A stretch of DNA of 64,000 nt. Origin: Plantago ovata (Eukaryota; Streptophyta; Magnoliopsida; Lamiales; Plantaginaceae). The stretch is from assembly GCA_028274465.1 (NCBI GenBank), contig CM051456.1, forward strand, positions 115,956,880-116,020,879, read 5' to 3'. A program made the translations under genes and the position numbers. Shown here one piece after another: positions 1 to 13,321 of this stretch (its first letter is position 1; every line of letters starts with the position of its first letter). The notes under the pieces are model-generated. The model saw nothing but the letters and a program-made list of their open reading frames with translations. It had not been told where the DNA came from and ran no database searches.

Positions 1-740
1 ACTTCGACCGATTAGTGGCCGAGACGTTACTAGAAAATTAATTTTAGATCTTATATTATAAAAATATAAGTTTTTAATTTTTATAATATATATTCAAAAT
101 TTAATTTTTCAATGCTATTTAAATTAATTTAAAAAACAGAGTGTTAAAATAAAATTAACAAAATAAATAAAAAAGTTAGCTCGAAACAGATTGATTTAAT
201 TGAATGAGTGTCGGTGACGGAATAAATATAGTAGAATGATGATGATTGCGGTGACCTGTGACGGATCACCTACACGAAAATCATGCATGGCATGGCACCA
301 CCACACAAGATGCCATTCCAGAAGAACGAAAAAAATAAATAAAATGATAGTATGAGTTAAATTTAAATTTACATATTTCAACAAGCAAATTATCTCTGAT
401 GGAACTTGATCGATCGTCTAATTATATACTACTACGTATGTGATTTTGTCCCTGTAATGTAAGTATGTAACGTGCCACTATCAATTAATCAATCAAATCA
501 AATATCTTACTCCTTTGACTCATCCCATCACTGAACTCGTCTTCTAGTCGCGGAAATAGAGATTATATTCTGTAAGTTATTATTCTTGAATGATTTAAAT
601 TATTATACCTTCACACTTAATTACCTACAACTCAAAATATATCAGTAAAATTCAACAAAACATTTAAATACAATGTCTAAAGTCGAGGATAGATTGAAAT
701 AATCCTGCATCACCTAAACATCATTAGTACTAAAGTACTA
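1..740. other. AT-rich intergenic DNA, nothing recognised
   Basis: Very AT-rich sequence with only short chance reading frames. I see no conserved motif, RNA gene or clear repeat end in it. Confidence 0.5.
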
Positions 741-976
741 CTAACTCCATTTCATTACAAACTTCCTCTTTGGTCAACCGCAGTCATGTTTGACTCGTAT
801 ATTACACCTAAATTATATTGATAAAAAAAATTTAAAAAATATTGAAAATACTACTAACTTATGAAATTTAATTATATAACTTCAAAAAAGAATTGCATCG
901 TACAATTTAGAAGTAATGTGCGGTCAAATATAAAACATATTGACCGAAGAGGAAGTTATTAATGAAATGGAGGAAG
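741..976. mobile_element. Stowaway-like MITE
   Basis: A 236-bp element flanked by TA on both sides (739-740 and 977-978), the target duplication of Tc1/mariner-type Stowaway MITEs. Its ends are inverted: the left end reads CTAACTCCATTTCATTA and the right end is its reverse complement with two mismatches. The match continues inward through an AACTTCCTCTTNGGTCAA block. The interior is AT-rich and non-coding, so the element would depend on a transposase from elsewhere. Confidence 0.75.
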
Positions 977-1731
977 TATATTATAAATTAATCACCACAT
1001 TGTATTACTAAGCTTCCTTTAGCGATCTAAACATTTGATTAATTAAAAAGAGTGCAAACCTTTATTTTAAAAATCACGATCACTTTAAACAAGACCCACC
1101 GAGAAACACCATACATAAAAGGCGTAACGGAAATGACAAAACATGGATAGATCATCAAAAAATTCAATAGTGATCATCATAACTCATAAGATTCGTAACG
1201 CACCAAAATAAGAGAGAGAAAAAGGCCCTATTTAGCTAAAAGGAACACCACCGGCTAGTGCAATTGTTCGTGAATTACTCTCCGGTTTTTCTTTTTAACG
1301 GTAAATATTACTACTACTTCTACACTAATTTTATACAAACATTCTATGGCACCTTATATTTCCAAAACTAAACCGTATAACTCTCATTACTCTCCGGAGT
1401 TTTATTTTCAACATACTTTGTCTATTATCGTGAGCACACAAAACGTTTTATGTGAATCATTCGTCCAAAATTGCTCAAGAACAACCATAGTTAATAAAAG
1501 AAAGGCTCGCCGTGTTCACACTTTTTAAATACTGCTATTGTCTCTTACATTATCAATCTCATAAATAATTATTTTTTAAATGACAAATATTATATTATTC
1601 ATATACAGTACTACTCCTATGGGAGCGTGGGCCTGTTTATCTTGGTTTCGTATCACAGACTTGTTTCTGGAGTTCGAAGGGTTATTGTTTACCGTCTGAG
1701 CTTCAGTTATGGATTCTCTAGGGTTAGGGTT

Positions 1732-2944
1732 GGGAAAATCGGTAAAATCGTCCGGTATGTTTGCACCATCTGTTAAAATGGTCCATAAGTTTTTGGTCTG
1801 TTATTTTAGTCCTGTATGTTTGATAAGTTCCGTTTCTTTGGTCCCAAACCTTTCCAAATGGTAATTTATCCATTGCTTTGCACCATGGTCCAAGATTGAA
1901 AACTTTATCCTAGTGGGTACATATATAAAAATAGATGGAAAGGATTTTGTCACTTGAACAAAATGAATTAATTCTTTTTAGTTTTGTTAACTATTGATTA
2001 ATTTCAGATGGCATTAAAAAATTACTAATAAAATTTTAATAATTATTCTTATATGATATATAGAGAACCCTAATATATATTTTCAATAATATTTTTAATA
2101 TCAAGATTTATTGGTCACATAGGATAAAAAAAATTCAATAAAACAAGCATATAAACAATTCACCGGAACGTAGAAAATGTATTTAGTTAATATATTAAAA
2201 CTAAGTATATTATTGTACTAAGTATATTTTTATAAAATAAATTTAGTTTATAGTTAATCAATATTTAAACTTAGTACTCCTATGTACCATGATAAGCTAT
2301 TCATTTGTCTTATTGATTTTTTAGATTCCATTTGACCTCAAATTAATTTTAAAGCATATCGAAAAAGTAACTTTATAACTTATAAAAATATAATTTTCTA
2401 TTTCATAATATAATATAGTACAATATAATATAATATAATATAATATAATATAATATAATATAATATAATATAAACATTGAAATTATTTTTTGGTACAATT
2501 TAGTTCTAATCTGGAGTCAAACGGAGTCTCTGAACTTAATAAAATAAATTGGAAGTTTTTCGTTGACGGCGAACGTAATGATTTGTGATTAAAATTTGGA
2601 GAAACAAATATTTTGCCTTCTGCTTAATTATTAATGATGTGTAATGTTATGTGTTTTTTATAATCATATATACTGTATAATATACTCTCCAATTGTTTTA
2701 TTAATAATTTTTTTTTTAATACCATTTAAAATCCTTTCCATTTATATTTATATATGCACCCACTAGGATAAAGTTTTCAATGTTGGACCATAGTGCAAAT
2801 GTGCAATGGATGAATTGGCATTTGGAAAGGTTTGGGACCAAAGAAACGGAACTTACCAACAGGACTAAAATAACAGACCTAAAATTTATGGGACCATTTG
2901 AACGGATGGTACAAACATATAGGACGATTTTACCGATTTTTCCC
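1732..2944. mobile_element. Long-TIR MITE (Mutator-like), inserted in the LINE
   Basis: The terminal inverted repeats run about 200 bp. The left arm begins GGGAAAATCGGTAAAATCGT and the right arm is its near-perfect reverse complement. Matching continues through the segments holding AAGTTCCGTTTCTTTGGTCC and AAAACTTTATCCTAGTGGG. The 9-bp flanks are GTTAGGGTT and TCTGGGGTT, which agree in part only, so a 9-bp duplication of the Mutator kind is possible but decayed. The centre holds an ATAAT-type microsatellite (about 2412-2472). No transposase is encoded. Confidence 0.7.
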
Positions 2945-3070
2945 TCTGGGGTTCATAGATTAGTTAGAGTGTTTTGGGTTTTGTGTCTTTTTTTATTTTT
3001 TCGATTAGCTTCATTGGCTTTTTGTCCCCTCCTTTGTACTCGTGACTTAATGACACCTTGTATCATGATT

Positions 3071-3201
3071 TTTTTTTAATAATCGAACCATTACAAAGCT
3101 AGTAATAAATTATAAATAATCCCGCACATGGCGAGAATTGAACCTATGACCTCTAGTGTCATGACACCTCAGTCTAACCAATTGAGCTAAACCTCATTGG
3201 T
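3071..3201 (-). mobile_element. tRNA-derived SINE with 18-bp target-site duplication
   Basis: On the minus strand the element opens with a tRNA-like head. A box A motif TAGCTCAATTGG is the complement of 3178-3189, and a box B motif GGTTCAATTC is the complement of 3135-3144. Together these form the internal RNA polymerase III promoter. It ends in a short A/T-rich tail, seen as T8 at 3071-3078 on the plus strand. The 18-bp string ACACCTTGTATCATGATT flanks it exactly (3053-3070 and 3202-3219), so both boundaries are firm. The identical duplication points to a fairly recent insertion into the older LINE. Confidence 0.85.
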
Positions 3202-3369
3202 ACACCTTGTATCATGATTGGGGTATACCCCTCTTATTCGTGTACATTTTTTGGGCTTAATGAAATTTTCTGGCCACCGTTTCAAAAAAAAAAAAAAAAA
3301 AAAAAAATCTACTCCTAAACCATGTGGAAATCAGGACTGATTCAATGTGTGTGCTTAACTCTTTGTGTA

Positions 3370-3719
3370 GGCCGGAAGCAGTGGGGTGGAGACACAAGCC
3401 TGTGGTTCGGGAAGTGCAGAGGATACTGAATCAGTTGCATGTCGTCAAGGTGTAGTTCGTGTATCGGAAATGTAATGCAGTGGCAGATCAGTTAGCAAAG
3501 AAGGGTTCTCAAGCAGCACATTTTCAAGGTTATGGCTGCATTTCGGCAAATAATGGACAACTGAATAGGCTATTTATATTCGATGTTTATACTCATTGGC
3601 TTTTGATGTCTGTAAATATGGATGTGTCCAATACTTTCTCTCGGCTTGTTAGTGTCGAAAATGACACTTCTGTAGCATTTTCCCGTTAAGTTAATGAAGT
3701 GTTATTTAAAAAAAAAAAA
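3370..3719 (+). pseudogene. LINE-type RNase H (RVT_3) fragment with A tail
   Basis: The translation reads VYRKCNAVADQLAKKGSQ around 3456-3510, the end of the RNase H-like domain found at the 3' end of plant LINE ORF2 proteins and related host genes (usual form YREANxVADxLAxxG). The upstream part of the same fragment is interrupted by a stop at about 3453. The frame then stays open to 3689 and is followed by an A12 run at 3708-3719. This is a second LINE 3' end, lying just past the A tail of the first. It could instead be an RNase H gene fragment, but the A run favours a LINE. Confidence 0.5.
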
Positions 3720-5626
3720 CTGTACTTTACACCACCTCTTCTTCAATCTAACTCCATTTCACTGCACCATATTACAATATTTATGAATAAATAAATATAC
3801 AGTGCCAATTTATAATCCATCATTGAGAAACACATGTACACTAGAAAACAATCACAAGTTCACAACAAATTACTATAGTAGACTGTACGTATATATATTA
3901 CCGTTTTAGTTAACGGAATTGTGAATTCGACAAAAAGTTACCTCCATCTAGACCAATAATTTTGTACGTTTTTGTAAATTAACGAAAGGACCATATACAA
4001 GAATTGGACTTATATATAACGGCATCATATTACTAATTAATATCGTGAGACGGAACGAAATTGACACGAATTCTGACACAGCTAGAGTTGTTAGTTTGAT
4101 TTGACTTGCTGCCTGTACGTATGTATTATTGTGAATTGTGATTGGAAATTGTTTGTTGTTTTCTGGAGGTAGATGTTCTAACACAACACAACCATAGAAA
4201 TATGAATGAGGGATTGAGGTTTCTGATAATAATTTAGATAATTTAGGACCGGTCCGATCTGATTCAGATTGCATTCGGTTCAATTATGTATTTCATCTGG
4301 ATCCACATAGATCCGACACCAAAATCTATATTTTTTTTTATGGGTTTTCAATCTTTTGGAATCGGGCAGCGGACCTGATCCGAAAAGAATAAAATGGATT
4401 AATCAGTGTTCCGATTCATGCAGACCCAATCCAATTGATGAATCGGTTCAAATCAATTACCAGACTTAACGAGGGTACAAATAGATACACTAAAAGATAA
4501 AATTGAGATGAGGTTCAAATAGTTTAAAATCTTGTTTCACATGAAACTACATGAGAAGTATGGCTACTAGCCCCTATTCTATTTTCTTTTTTCTCTAGAA
4601 TATAAGTGCTTATTTCATCCAAAATCTTTTCAAATTTTAAATAATCTACAATAATATTTCTTCTTTAATTACATTCATCCATATGGATTTCAAAGTTAAT
4701 TGTGTTTGATTTGCATCAATTTCAAATATACGTATTGAATTGATTTGTGAGTATCAGTTGAATGGTTAATGAAATTATTATTGCATGCATTAGTTGATGT
4801 CCCATTGCGTCCTATTTTCCACCATGGTTTAATGAGGGTGGCAATCGGACAGGTACATATGGATTAGGATATAAAAGTATGAGTAACATATTAAAGTATA
4901 TCCGCTTATTTGTACCAATTACATGCGATTCTAAGTGGGTAGATAATGGGTGGGTATGGTACAAAGTACAAACTAAAAATAAAAGTATTCGTAAAAATTT
5001 TTAATGTGAAAGGGAGTTGAAATTATAATACAATTTAAGTTGTATCGTGAGTTTTAAGGTTATGGGCAAAACTTTTATTCAATTTATAACCCGTATAAAA
5101 TGGACATGCAACTCATTTTTATCCATTTCTAAGAGCGGACAAGTTTCATGGCCATCCATTTTAAATGGTTATGGGAAACCATAAAAATCAGGTGAAATTG
5201 TCACCCTATGTTTAATTAATGTTACATATGAACAATGAACAATATTTTTGGTACTTAATCTAAAGAGTAATCTTTCTTTTCTAAAATAAACTTTATATTT
5301 GAAATTAATTTTTAACTGGTTCAAATAGTGAATTAACACCAACACTTACGCTCTTTAAATCAGTTATTATTCGCCTTCCCCTCCCTAAATAAATTTGCAT
5401 GCCAAAATTGAGTTACACACGGTTCTTAATGATCAGACTATCTCGATCATTAATTTGGAAAACAGTTGATGAAGGCTTATAAATCACAGTCCTAAGTCCT
5501 AATTAACCAAAAAAACAGGTGGGCACTAATAGTAGTTGCCATCATGAAGGCATATAAATTTGATGATCCATCCGAAATAAAGGCATGCAAAAGTTGTTTA
5601 TTCATTCATTGAGTTTTTTCCCTAAT
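3720..5626. other. Intergenic DNA, nothing recognised
   Basis: AT-rich sequence with no frame that looks coding on either strand and no clear terminal repeats. Confidence 0.4.
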
Positions 5627-6216
5627 GGGTGCCGATTTTCGATCCCACGTGTCCCATTTTATATTTCAATTTTATTTACCAAAAATAACTTATTATACTA
5701 CACATAAATTAACTATAGTAAAATAGTTCTCAACTAAACCTTCCTAACTCCTACAATAATTAGTACAGTACTTGGTATATCTAATTCTTTCTCCACGTCT
5801 ATCCCTAACTCCTTCTCCAATTCCCTGGAGCTACATATGGAGGTACAACATTTTGTATTAAAATATTTATGTTGCTTGTTTAGTTACTTGAAAATGTGCG
5901 TGTTTTAGTGGATTAAGAGAGTTGAAAAAATTATTGTTATTGTACCATGTTGGTGTTTATGGTAGTGTAGAAATAAGCATGTTAATTGGAACCTTGGTGT
6001 CATACAATTATTGTACCCGTGTTGGTGTTGTATGGATGACATCAAAGATTTGTCCAATAATTCTTTTTTACTCTAGTTAACTATAATTAATTCATGTGTA
6101 GTTAAGTAAACAATTTATTTAGGTAAATAAAAATGTAATGCCACATGTCACATGTAGGAGAGTGAGACGTCATAAAATGGGACATGAAAAATTGGGATAG
6201 AAAATCCACACCGCCC
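5627..6216. mobile_element. Foldback-like TIR element (MITE), unclassified
   Basis: The two halves are diverged inverted repeats. The left end holds GATTTTCGATCCCACGTGTC and CCCATTTTATA; the right end read in reverse holds GATTTTCTATCCC and GTCCCATTTTATG. Nearer the centre ACACATAAATTAACTATAG pairs with CTATAATTAATTCATGTGT. The match decays and restarts, so the copy is old. I cannot fix a target duplication, so the superfamily is open. Confidence 0.5.
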
Positions 6217-7471
6217 TTTAATTAGCCGTTATCTATCCAGTCGAGAAAATAACATCGTAAAAATAAAATGATTGATAGGGGGGTTTAAAAGATAAAAATA
6301 ATTTTTTTTTAATTGGGTTAAATTTTAAAAACAATCCCTTATTAACATTTAATTTTTTTGTTTAATTTGAGAGGAATTATTAACATTTATAAATAAAACA
6401 TCAATACACTCAATTTTGATTAAATGATAGTAGTACTCAATTTCCGGATAAAACACAGGTCGCGTCAAATACTTAATTTATTAACCGATCGATCTCCCCT
6501 GCCTTGTAAATACAGCAAGATAGATAAGTAATACTACAAGTATCATTTCTCTAACAACATTTGCACGCTCTTTTTTGAGAGACATTAGTCCACATCATGT
6601 ACATGTATCTTCATGTTTAAGTCATGCCCCAAAATTTAATTCTCATTTTTCTATTGTCTAAATGTTGTAATACAATTAATAATAGTATCACCTATTTTGT
6701 ACTGAGAGGTCCCAAAATATACTTAGTCAACTCATTTCATGAATAATCACGAATAAACACATTCTGTGTTATCAAAGTCTTGTGTTTATTAGAGTACAGT
6801 ACCATCAGTGAATTGGAAAAAATTTATGCGGACTGAGTTCGTGTGAATTTATTCACTATTATGACGACACTAAATAAAAATGTGCATAAGGCCTACACAC
6901 CGAGAATTGAAGGAGAATAGAAAACCCAGACCAATACGGAATCAATCTATAGCAAATGGTTAAAAGTTAAAACCCAATAATAGTTACGTGTGAGGTTACT
7001 TAAGTCTACCCATGCCCGACTAGCGAAAATCCAAGAATTCATACTATTAGAAGTACTAGTTTGATGGTAAAATCTTCTCCCCTAGAATCGAGCAAAAACC
7101 ACCACATATCTAGCAGAAACAGTCATGAAAGTCCACACCAGGCCCTTATTAATCGTGTGATGATGCAATAATTAATTAATCTCTCTTTCATCAGCTTAGC
7201 TTTAAAAGTAGTATGCTTTCTTTCTTCTTCAGATTCATCCACGCTGTCCTGTCCTGTTCTCATTTCCCCCCTTCTAAAAGTTGCTCATTTATTACTAGTG
7301 CTCTTCATTAGAAAAAGCAGCAGCAGAATATATCACTCAATAAATCTCATTTATCACCTCTCCTCACTTTTCAACCTTTTTCATCGAGTACTGTGTTCAC
7401 ACCCCACAGTCAAGCAAGCAAGCAAAACACTAGTGCTAGTGCTCCAAACCAGTGTTCTTTTATTTCTGTAC

Positions 7472-7479
7472 TATATAAA
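7472..7479 (+). promoter_or_regulatory. Putative TATA box of the beta-galactosidase gene
   Basis: TATATAAA lies about 185 bp upstream of the beta-galactosidase ATG at 7660. This would allow a transcription start near 7500 and a 5' UTR of roughly 150 bases. Inferred from motif and position only. Confidence 0.45.
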
Positions 7480-7659
7480 ACATTTACACACACTCACATT
7501 CTTCTTGCTCACCGCTTGTTACAAACTTAGAATCACTCTTCAATTAGGTATAACACGACCTTAACCAGCGGTGCTGCTGTACCCACCTACCTAAATGTAT
7601 GTGATTTGAGTGCAGCAACAAGGAAAGAAGGGATTTGGTCATTAGAGAGAGCCTGAAAG

Positions 7660-10600
7660 ATGGGAAGAATGAGCTTGGTTTCAACAAGGGTTCTTGAGAT
7701 TTGCATGTTTGCTGTGTTGTTTCTTGGTTCATTACTAGTGCAATGTGATGTGACTTATGATAGGAAGTCCCTTCTCATTAATGGCCAAAGAAGGATTCTT
7801 ATTTCTGGTTCTATACATTACCCAAGAAGTACTCCTGAGGTACTTGCTTGCCTTCATAAGCCCAAATCTTTCTTCCTGTTATGTTTCTTTGGTTATGTCA
7901 ATCTTATGGAAAAAATGGATTTTTTTTTAATAATGTTTTTTGTAATGTGTTTTAGATGTGGGAAGATCTGATAAACAAGGCTAAAGAAGGGGGCGTTGAT
8001 GTGATTGAGACTTATGTGTTTTGGAATGTTCATGAGCCTTCTCCTGGAAATGTCAGTGATTATTCTTCTTGAATTTAGTTTAGGATTAGTACTTTTTTTG
8101 TTGTTGTTGAATTGGGGCTGATGTTAGTGTTTTGTGTTTGTAACATTTTGGAATCTTTTAGTTTGATTTTGAAGGGAGAAATGATCTGGTGAGGTTTCTG
8201 AAGACAATTCAGAAAGCAGGTCTTTATGCTCATCTACGCATTGGGCCTTATGTTTGTGCAGAGTGGAATTTTGGGTAACAATTAGTACTACTATACTGTT
8301 CTTGTTTAGATCTAGAACTTGCTTACTTTTGATTACAGTGCTGTTTGAGTAAAGTTGGAAATTTATGATTTGCATTTTGGTGTGACAGTGGCTTTCCAGT
8401 CTGGCTTAAATATGTACCCGGGATTAGCTTCAGGACCGATAACGAGCCGTTTAAGGTTGTGGTTTATTCCCTTTTATTTGTTAAAGTCCTTTTTGATGTG
8501 GTGTTTTGGTCATTGGGATCGAACCATTAGTTGCAAAAATATATAAAGACACTTGATCTGTTGAAATGGCTTTCATCTTCAAATGATGAGTTACTGTGAG
8601 ATATTAAATCGTTTCGTGGTTTGGCAGTTGGCTATGAAAGGGTTTACTGAGAAAATTGTCAATATGATGAAGAGTGAGAAGTTGTATGAATCTCAGGGTG
8701 GCCCCATTATACTATCCCAGGTGCGATTTTGAACTCATTGTCGTTTCGCATTCTAACATTAGCTTATGTAGTTATGTAGTAGGACGAATCCTTATGCATA
8801 CAACTGTGATCATTAATTCTTACATTGATTTGTGATTTAATACAGATTGAGAATGAGTATGGGCCGCAAGCGAAAGCACTTGGTGCGGAAGGCCATCAGT
8901 ATGCAAATTGGGCTGCTAACATGGCAGTTGCGCTTGATACTGGGGTTCCGTGGGTGATGTGCAAGGAAGACGATGCACCGGATCCAGTGGTATGCAATAA
9001 TTTAGAATATATGAAGCCTTGGAGAATGTACATTTTGATTCTGTAGCTTCTTGCTTAAGCATTGGTTGCTTGGTGTTATTTGTAGATTAATACATGCAAT
9101 GGTTTCTACTGTGATGATTTCTCCCCCAACAAACCTTACAAACCGTCAATGTGGACTGAGGCTTGGACTGGCTGGTATGTGACTTTTCTTGATTTAGTCC
9201 ATTTTCCAGAGCAAAAGGCTGGTTTATTGGTCCCGTTTAATCGGATGATTTACGTATAACCATCCAGGTTTTCAGAATTTGGAGGTCCTGTTCACGAGAG
9301 GCCAGTTGAGGATGTGGCCTTTTCTGTTGCTAGATTCATACAGAAGGGCGGTTCTTTCATTAACTACTACATGGTGTGTCTTATGTCCAATTTTCTTGTC
9401 ATAATGAGGAACAATCTCCTACCTTTTGTGCAAAAATTTACTCAATATGCTGGCTGATTGAAACAGTACCACGGTGGCACTAACTTTGGCCGATCTGCTG
9501 GAGGCCCTTTCATCACCACGAGCTATGATTATGATGCTCCACTTGACGAATACGGTACTAATATAGTTACTGCAATTTTCTTTCTACTTAACTTCTGAAT
9601 TTTGTTATATGATGCTAATGTTTCTTTATCTTTTCCATGATTTTCAGGTTTGATCAGACAGCCTAAATACGGACATCTGAAGGAGCTTCATAAAGCAATT
9701 AAAATGTGTGAGAAGGCTTTACTTGCAGCTGATCCCACTGTAACTTCTATCGGAAACTACGAACAGGTTTTTGCTTCTCTTCCTCAGCATTGATTTTTAA
9801 ATTTAGGATTTCAATTGTTTTTCCTCTAAACGTTAGCGTATTTTTTCAGGCTCATGTATATTCTTCGAAATCGGGAGATTGCGCAGCTTTCTTATCAAAT
9901 TACAATACCAATTCTCAAGCTAAGGTTGTGTTCAATAATATGCATTACACCCTCCCTGCGTGGTCCATCAGCATCCTGCCAGACTGCAAGAATGTAGTCT
10001 TTAACACAGCCAAAGTATGTTAAGTTAATCGAATACTCTATTATATCTACACCTTTTTAATCGAGGCTCTAAATGATGTTAATTTATTAAGTTCTGATGG
10101 AAATCGGAGCCTGTTTCGTAAAGTTTCTTCCTTCAATTAACAACACTATTTCTGAACCTCAGGTTGGAGTTCAAACATCGAAAATGGACATGCTTCAAAG
10201 TAATGCTGACATATTCTCCTGGGAAACATACAGTGAAGATTTGTCTTCCGTGGATGATGACTCGGCATTCACCACTGTCGGCCTATTGGAGCAGCTAAAT
10301 GTTACTAGAGATGCTAGTGATTATCTTTGGTATACAACTAGGTGAGATGAACATGGAAGAATGCCATTTCTTTTTTTCTAATTTCATGCTCGTTATCATG
10401 TTCCTGACCCTTCGCTTGATACTTATATGTGCTCTTTCATGTGATTGCAGTGTTGATATTCAACCATCTGAATCCTTCCTGCACAGTGGGGAACTTCCAA
10501 CTCTTATAGTTCAGTCTAGTGGTCACGCTCTTCATGTATTTATTAACGGACAGCCATCTGGTATACAATCGAACTGTTTCTTTCAAATGTGCACTGATGC

Positions 10601-12352
10601 TAATGAATTCATCGTGCTAGCTTGGATTAACGCTGTTGCCACATTGACTCTTTTATCTAGGTTCTGCATTTGGGACAAGGGAAAATAGGAGATTTACATT
10701 CAAAGGAAAAGTGAACCTACGTGCTGGGTCAAATAAGATTGCACTCCTGAGTGTGGCTGTTGGACTACCGGTTAGTTCATAATCTTCACTAGTACCGTTT
10801 GAAATTCTAATACTAAAAGATAGTTCTGAAGTTCTCAAGTCCTAAAACATGCCGTGTTGTGGTTATCATGAGCATTTAGTTATCGTGACATTTTCAAATT
10901 TGATTGTAGAATGTTGGTGGGCATTATGAGACATGGAAAACTGGAGTCTCAGGCCCTGTTGCAGTGGAAGGACTTGATCATGGGAAATTGGATTTGTCCT
11001 GGGCAAAATGGACCTACCAGGTTGTGCATCTGACATCTTAATTGCTGCTAATACAATTTGATTTTGCAAATATTCTCATGAATGTGACTTTTGAGCAGGT
11101 TGGGCTTAAGGGAGAAGCCATGAATCTCCGATCTCCAAGTGGTAATTCTAAAGTTGAATGGATGCAAGGTTCATTGATCGCACAGAGGCAGCAGCCGTTG
11201 ACTTGGCATAAGGTAGTATCCATGATTCGATAAATATTGATGCACGTTGCATAAAAGTGTGCATGTAAACATGGAACACAGAATTGCAATGCAAGGTTTT
11301 GATGGAATGAGACGTTTTGTGAACTTTCTATTTGTAGGCTTATTTCAATGCACCTAATGGAGACGAGCCAGTGGCTTTGGACATGAGCAGTATGGGCAAG
11401 GGACAACTCTTTGTTAATGGTCAGGGTCTAGGACGATATTGGACTGCATTTGCTGCTGGCGATTGCAAAGGATGCAATTACGCAGGGACTTACCGGCCTC
11501 CGAAGTGTCAACTTGGTTGCGGGGAACCTACTCAAAAATGGTAAGCCTGCATGCATCTATACTGCTACTACTACTACTCCGATGCTCTCCCTATAGCATG
11601 TGTTTACAACAATTTTTGTTCAGCAGCTCTGGCTTATTCCACCCAAAAGTTGGGATCTTAATGCTTGTAGAGACAGCTTCTGAATGTTCCCCTATAGTTC
11701 TAAAAATCAGTAAAGATTATCATCGATGTCTGACATGTGAAATACTTTCAGGTACCATTTACCGCGCTCTTGGTTAAAACCAACCCAGAATCTACTTGTT
11801 CTAATTGAAGAACTCGGAGGAGATCCCACTAAAATTACTCTTGTCAAGAGATCAGTCTCTAGCGTCTGTGCCGAAGTTGCTGAATATCACCCAAACTACA
11901 AGAACTGGCAAACCGAGAACTATGGCAAAACAGAAGAATTCCATGTACCAAAAATTCACCTTCATTGTGCTCGTGGACAGTCAATTTCTTCTATTAAGTT
12001 TGCAAGCTTTGGAACTCCACAGGGAACCTGCGGAAGTTTTGCGAAAGGAACTTGTCATGCTCCATCTTCATATGACATCTTGAAGAAGGTACTGCTTTCC
12101 TCTCTATATTCCAGAAGCCTATGTTGTTGGTCTTGTTTTCTCATATTTCCTTCTTTTTTGGTTTTAGAGCATTGAAGCATAATACTAGGTAGTAGTGTCT
12201 AATGCATTGACATGTCCCATATATTCAACTTGCAGAAGTGCATTGGGAAACAGAGATGTTCTGTACCAATAACAAACAGTAACTTTGGGAATGATCCATG
12301 TCCCAACGTGTTGAAGCGGTTATCAGTCGAAGCAATTTGTGGGGGGAATTAA
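7660..12352 (+). CDS. Beta-galactosidase, GH35, with C-terminal SUEL lectin domain (BGAL3-like)
   Basis: Nineteen exons: 7660-7839, 7956-8051, 8162-8274, 8389-8455, 8628-8720, 8846-8989, 9086-9174, 9268-9373, 9467-9554, 9648-9766, 9850-10014, 10163-10341, 10451-10560, 10661-10770, 10910-11020, 11099-11212, 11338-11540, 11752-12088 and 12236-12352. They total 2541 nt, or 846 residues, a usual length for plant GH35 enzymes. Residues 1-29 form a signal peptide, so the enzyme should act in the apoplast, removing terminal beta-galactose from wall polysaccharides. The GH35 signature [14 protein letters not shown] gives the acid/base Glu187, and WTEAWTGWF gives the nucleophile Glu256. Residues about 760-846 form a Cys-rich galactose-lectin (SUEL) domain ending AICGGN. 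That domain, with the overall sequence, points to the BGAL1/BGAL3 group. All introns are GT-AG and I see no defect. Confidence 0.95.
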
Positions 12353-13321
12353 CATACTGTATAGCTGCCAAAGGAAGGCAAAAGAACTGATGCAGACTCA
12401 TGGGAATATAGCGAAAGCACGTATTTACGTTATCTATATGGAAATTTTACAATGTGTTGCTAAAGCATTGGAAATGCGGATTGCATGGAGGATGTAACTC
12501 AATACAAGACCCTCTTATGGTAGTATGTTACTAGATAGGTTAGTTATTAGGTTTCGGCGACCAGAAACAGGGAGCCCTGTTATTTATTCGAGCCCTGAGT
12601 TTCCCTTTTTAAGAGAAAAGTGTGGGTGTTTAGTAGCATTCGAGTGAATTTTTAGTGTATTGTAAAGTGATGCTAGGATGCTTTCAACTGTGATTTGATT
12701 ATTTAAAGGTTTTATCATAATTATTCGCAGTTGTTACCATGAATATGTGTATAATTTTCATGCTAAGTTTTGTTAATATTGCTTACCTCTTCAACAAATA
12801 AGTAACAACTGTTTGGTACTGTACATGAATCCCTGCTTGCTGAATGCTGATCATGTGGTGAAAGTAATGGTTTCTGAGGGGGGAGGGGGTGGCTTCCGAT
12901 ACATTGTCGGGACACAATGGGTGGTGTTTACATGGGGTGACAAGTAACTAAGGAAGCTTATGATCACCGCAAGGAATTAGGTGTTTTCTTGCTTTGGGAG
13001 AATGCAAAAAGCAAAATTGCATTCTGTCTGATAATTTGGCAAATGCAGATAAGATCCAAGCCAGAAGTTCTAGCTAATAGCCCCAAATGTGCAGAATAAG
13101 CAAAAATACTTCAGCATGATAGGACTGACAAAATAGACCGAGAATGTCAATGAAAAGTCAAATTGCATAAACTGTTGCGACATCATAACAGCATAAGCAG
13201 GCTTAGCTGTGCTTAGAGCATATACTTCCACCTAGTACGCAAAGCTAGTAGAAAAGTTTAGCCTACATGAACCAAATTGAGCAGTATGCTACTAAAGTCT
13301 TTAAGTGACTAAATCAACTTT
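12353..13321. other. Convergent 3' flanks of beta-galactosidase and thioredoxin
   Basis: This gap separates two genes that run toward each other and should hold both 3' UTRs. No further coding sequence or repeat was recognised. Confidence 0.5.

Larger units (their letters stand above)
1620..3308 (+). mobile_element. 5'-truncated LINE (non-LTR retrotransposon) 3' end, carrying nested insertions
   Basis: The 3' end is a run of about 24 A at 3284-3307, preceded by a UTR-like stretch (GCTTAATGAAATTTTC and following). The 9-bp string CTACTCCTA occurs just before the proposed start (1611-1619) and just after the A tail (3309-3317), consistent with a short target-site duplication. A TIR element (1732-2944) and a SINE (3071-3201) have since inserted into it. 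Without them the LINE copy is only about 0.3 kb, a typical 5'-truncated dead-on-arrival insertion. The A tail is plain, but the 5' limit rests on the short duplication and is less sure. Confidence 0.55.

Noticed and set aside
3131-3195. A possible tRNA gene on the minus strand
   Set aside because: Box A and box B are present, but the sequence is bounded by an 18-bp target duplication and an A tail, so it is a SINE head rather than a working tRNA gene.
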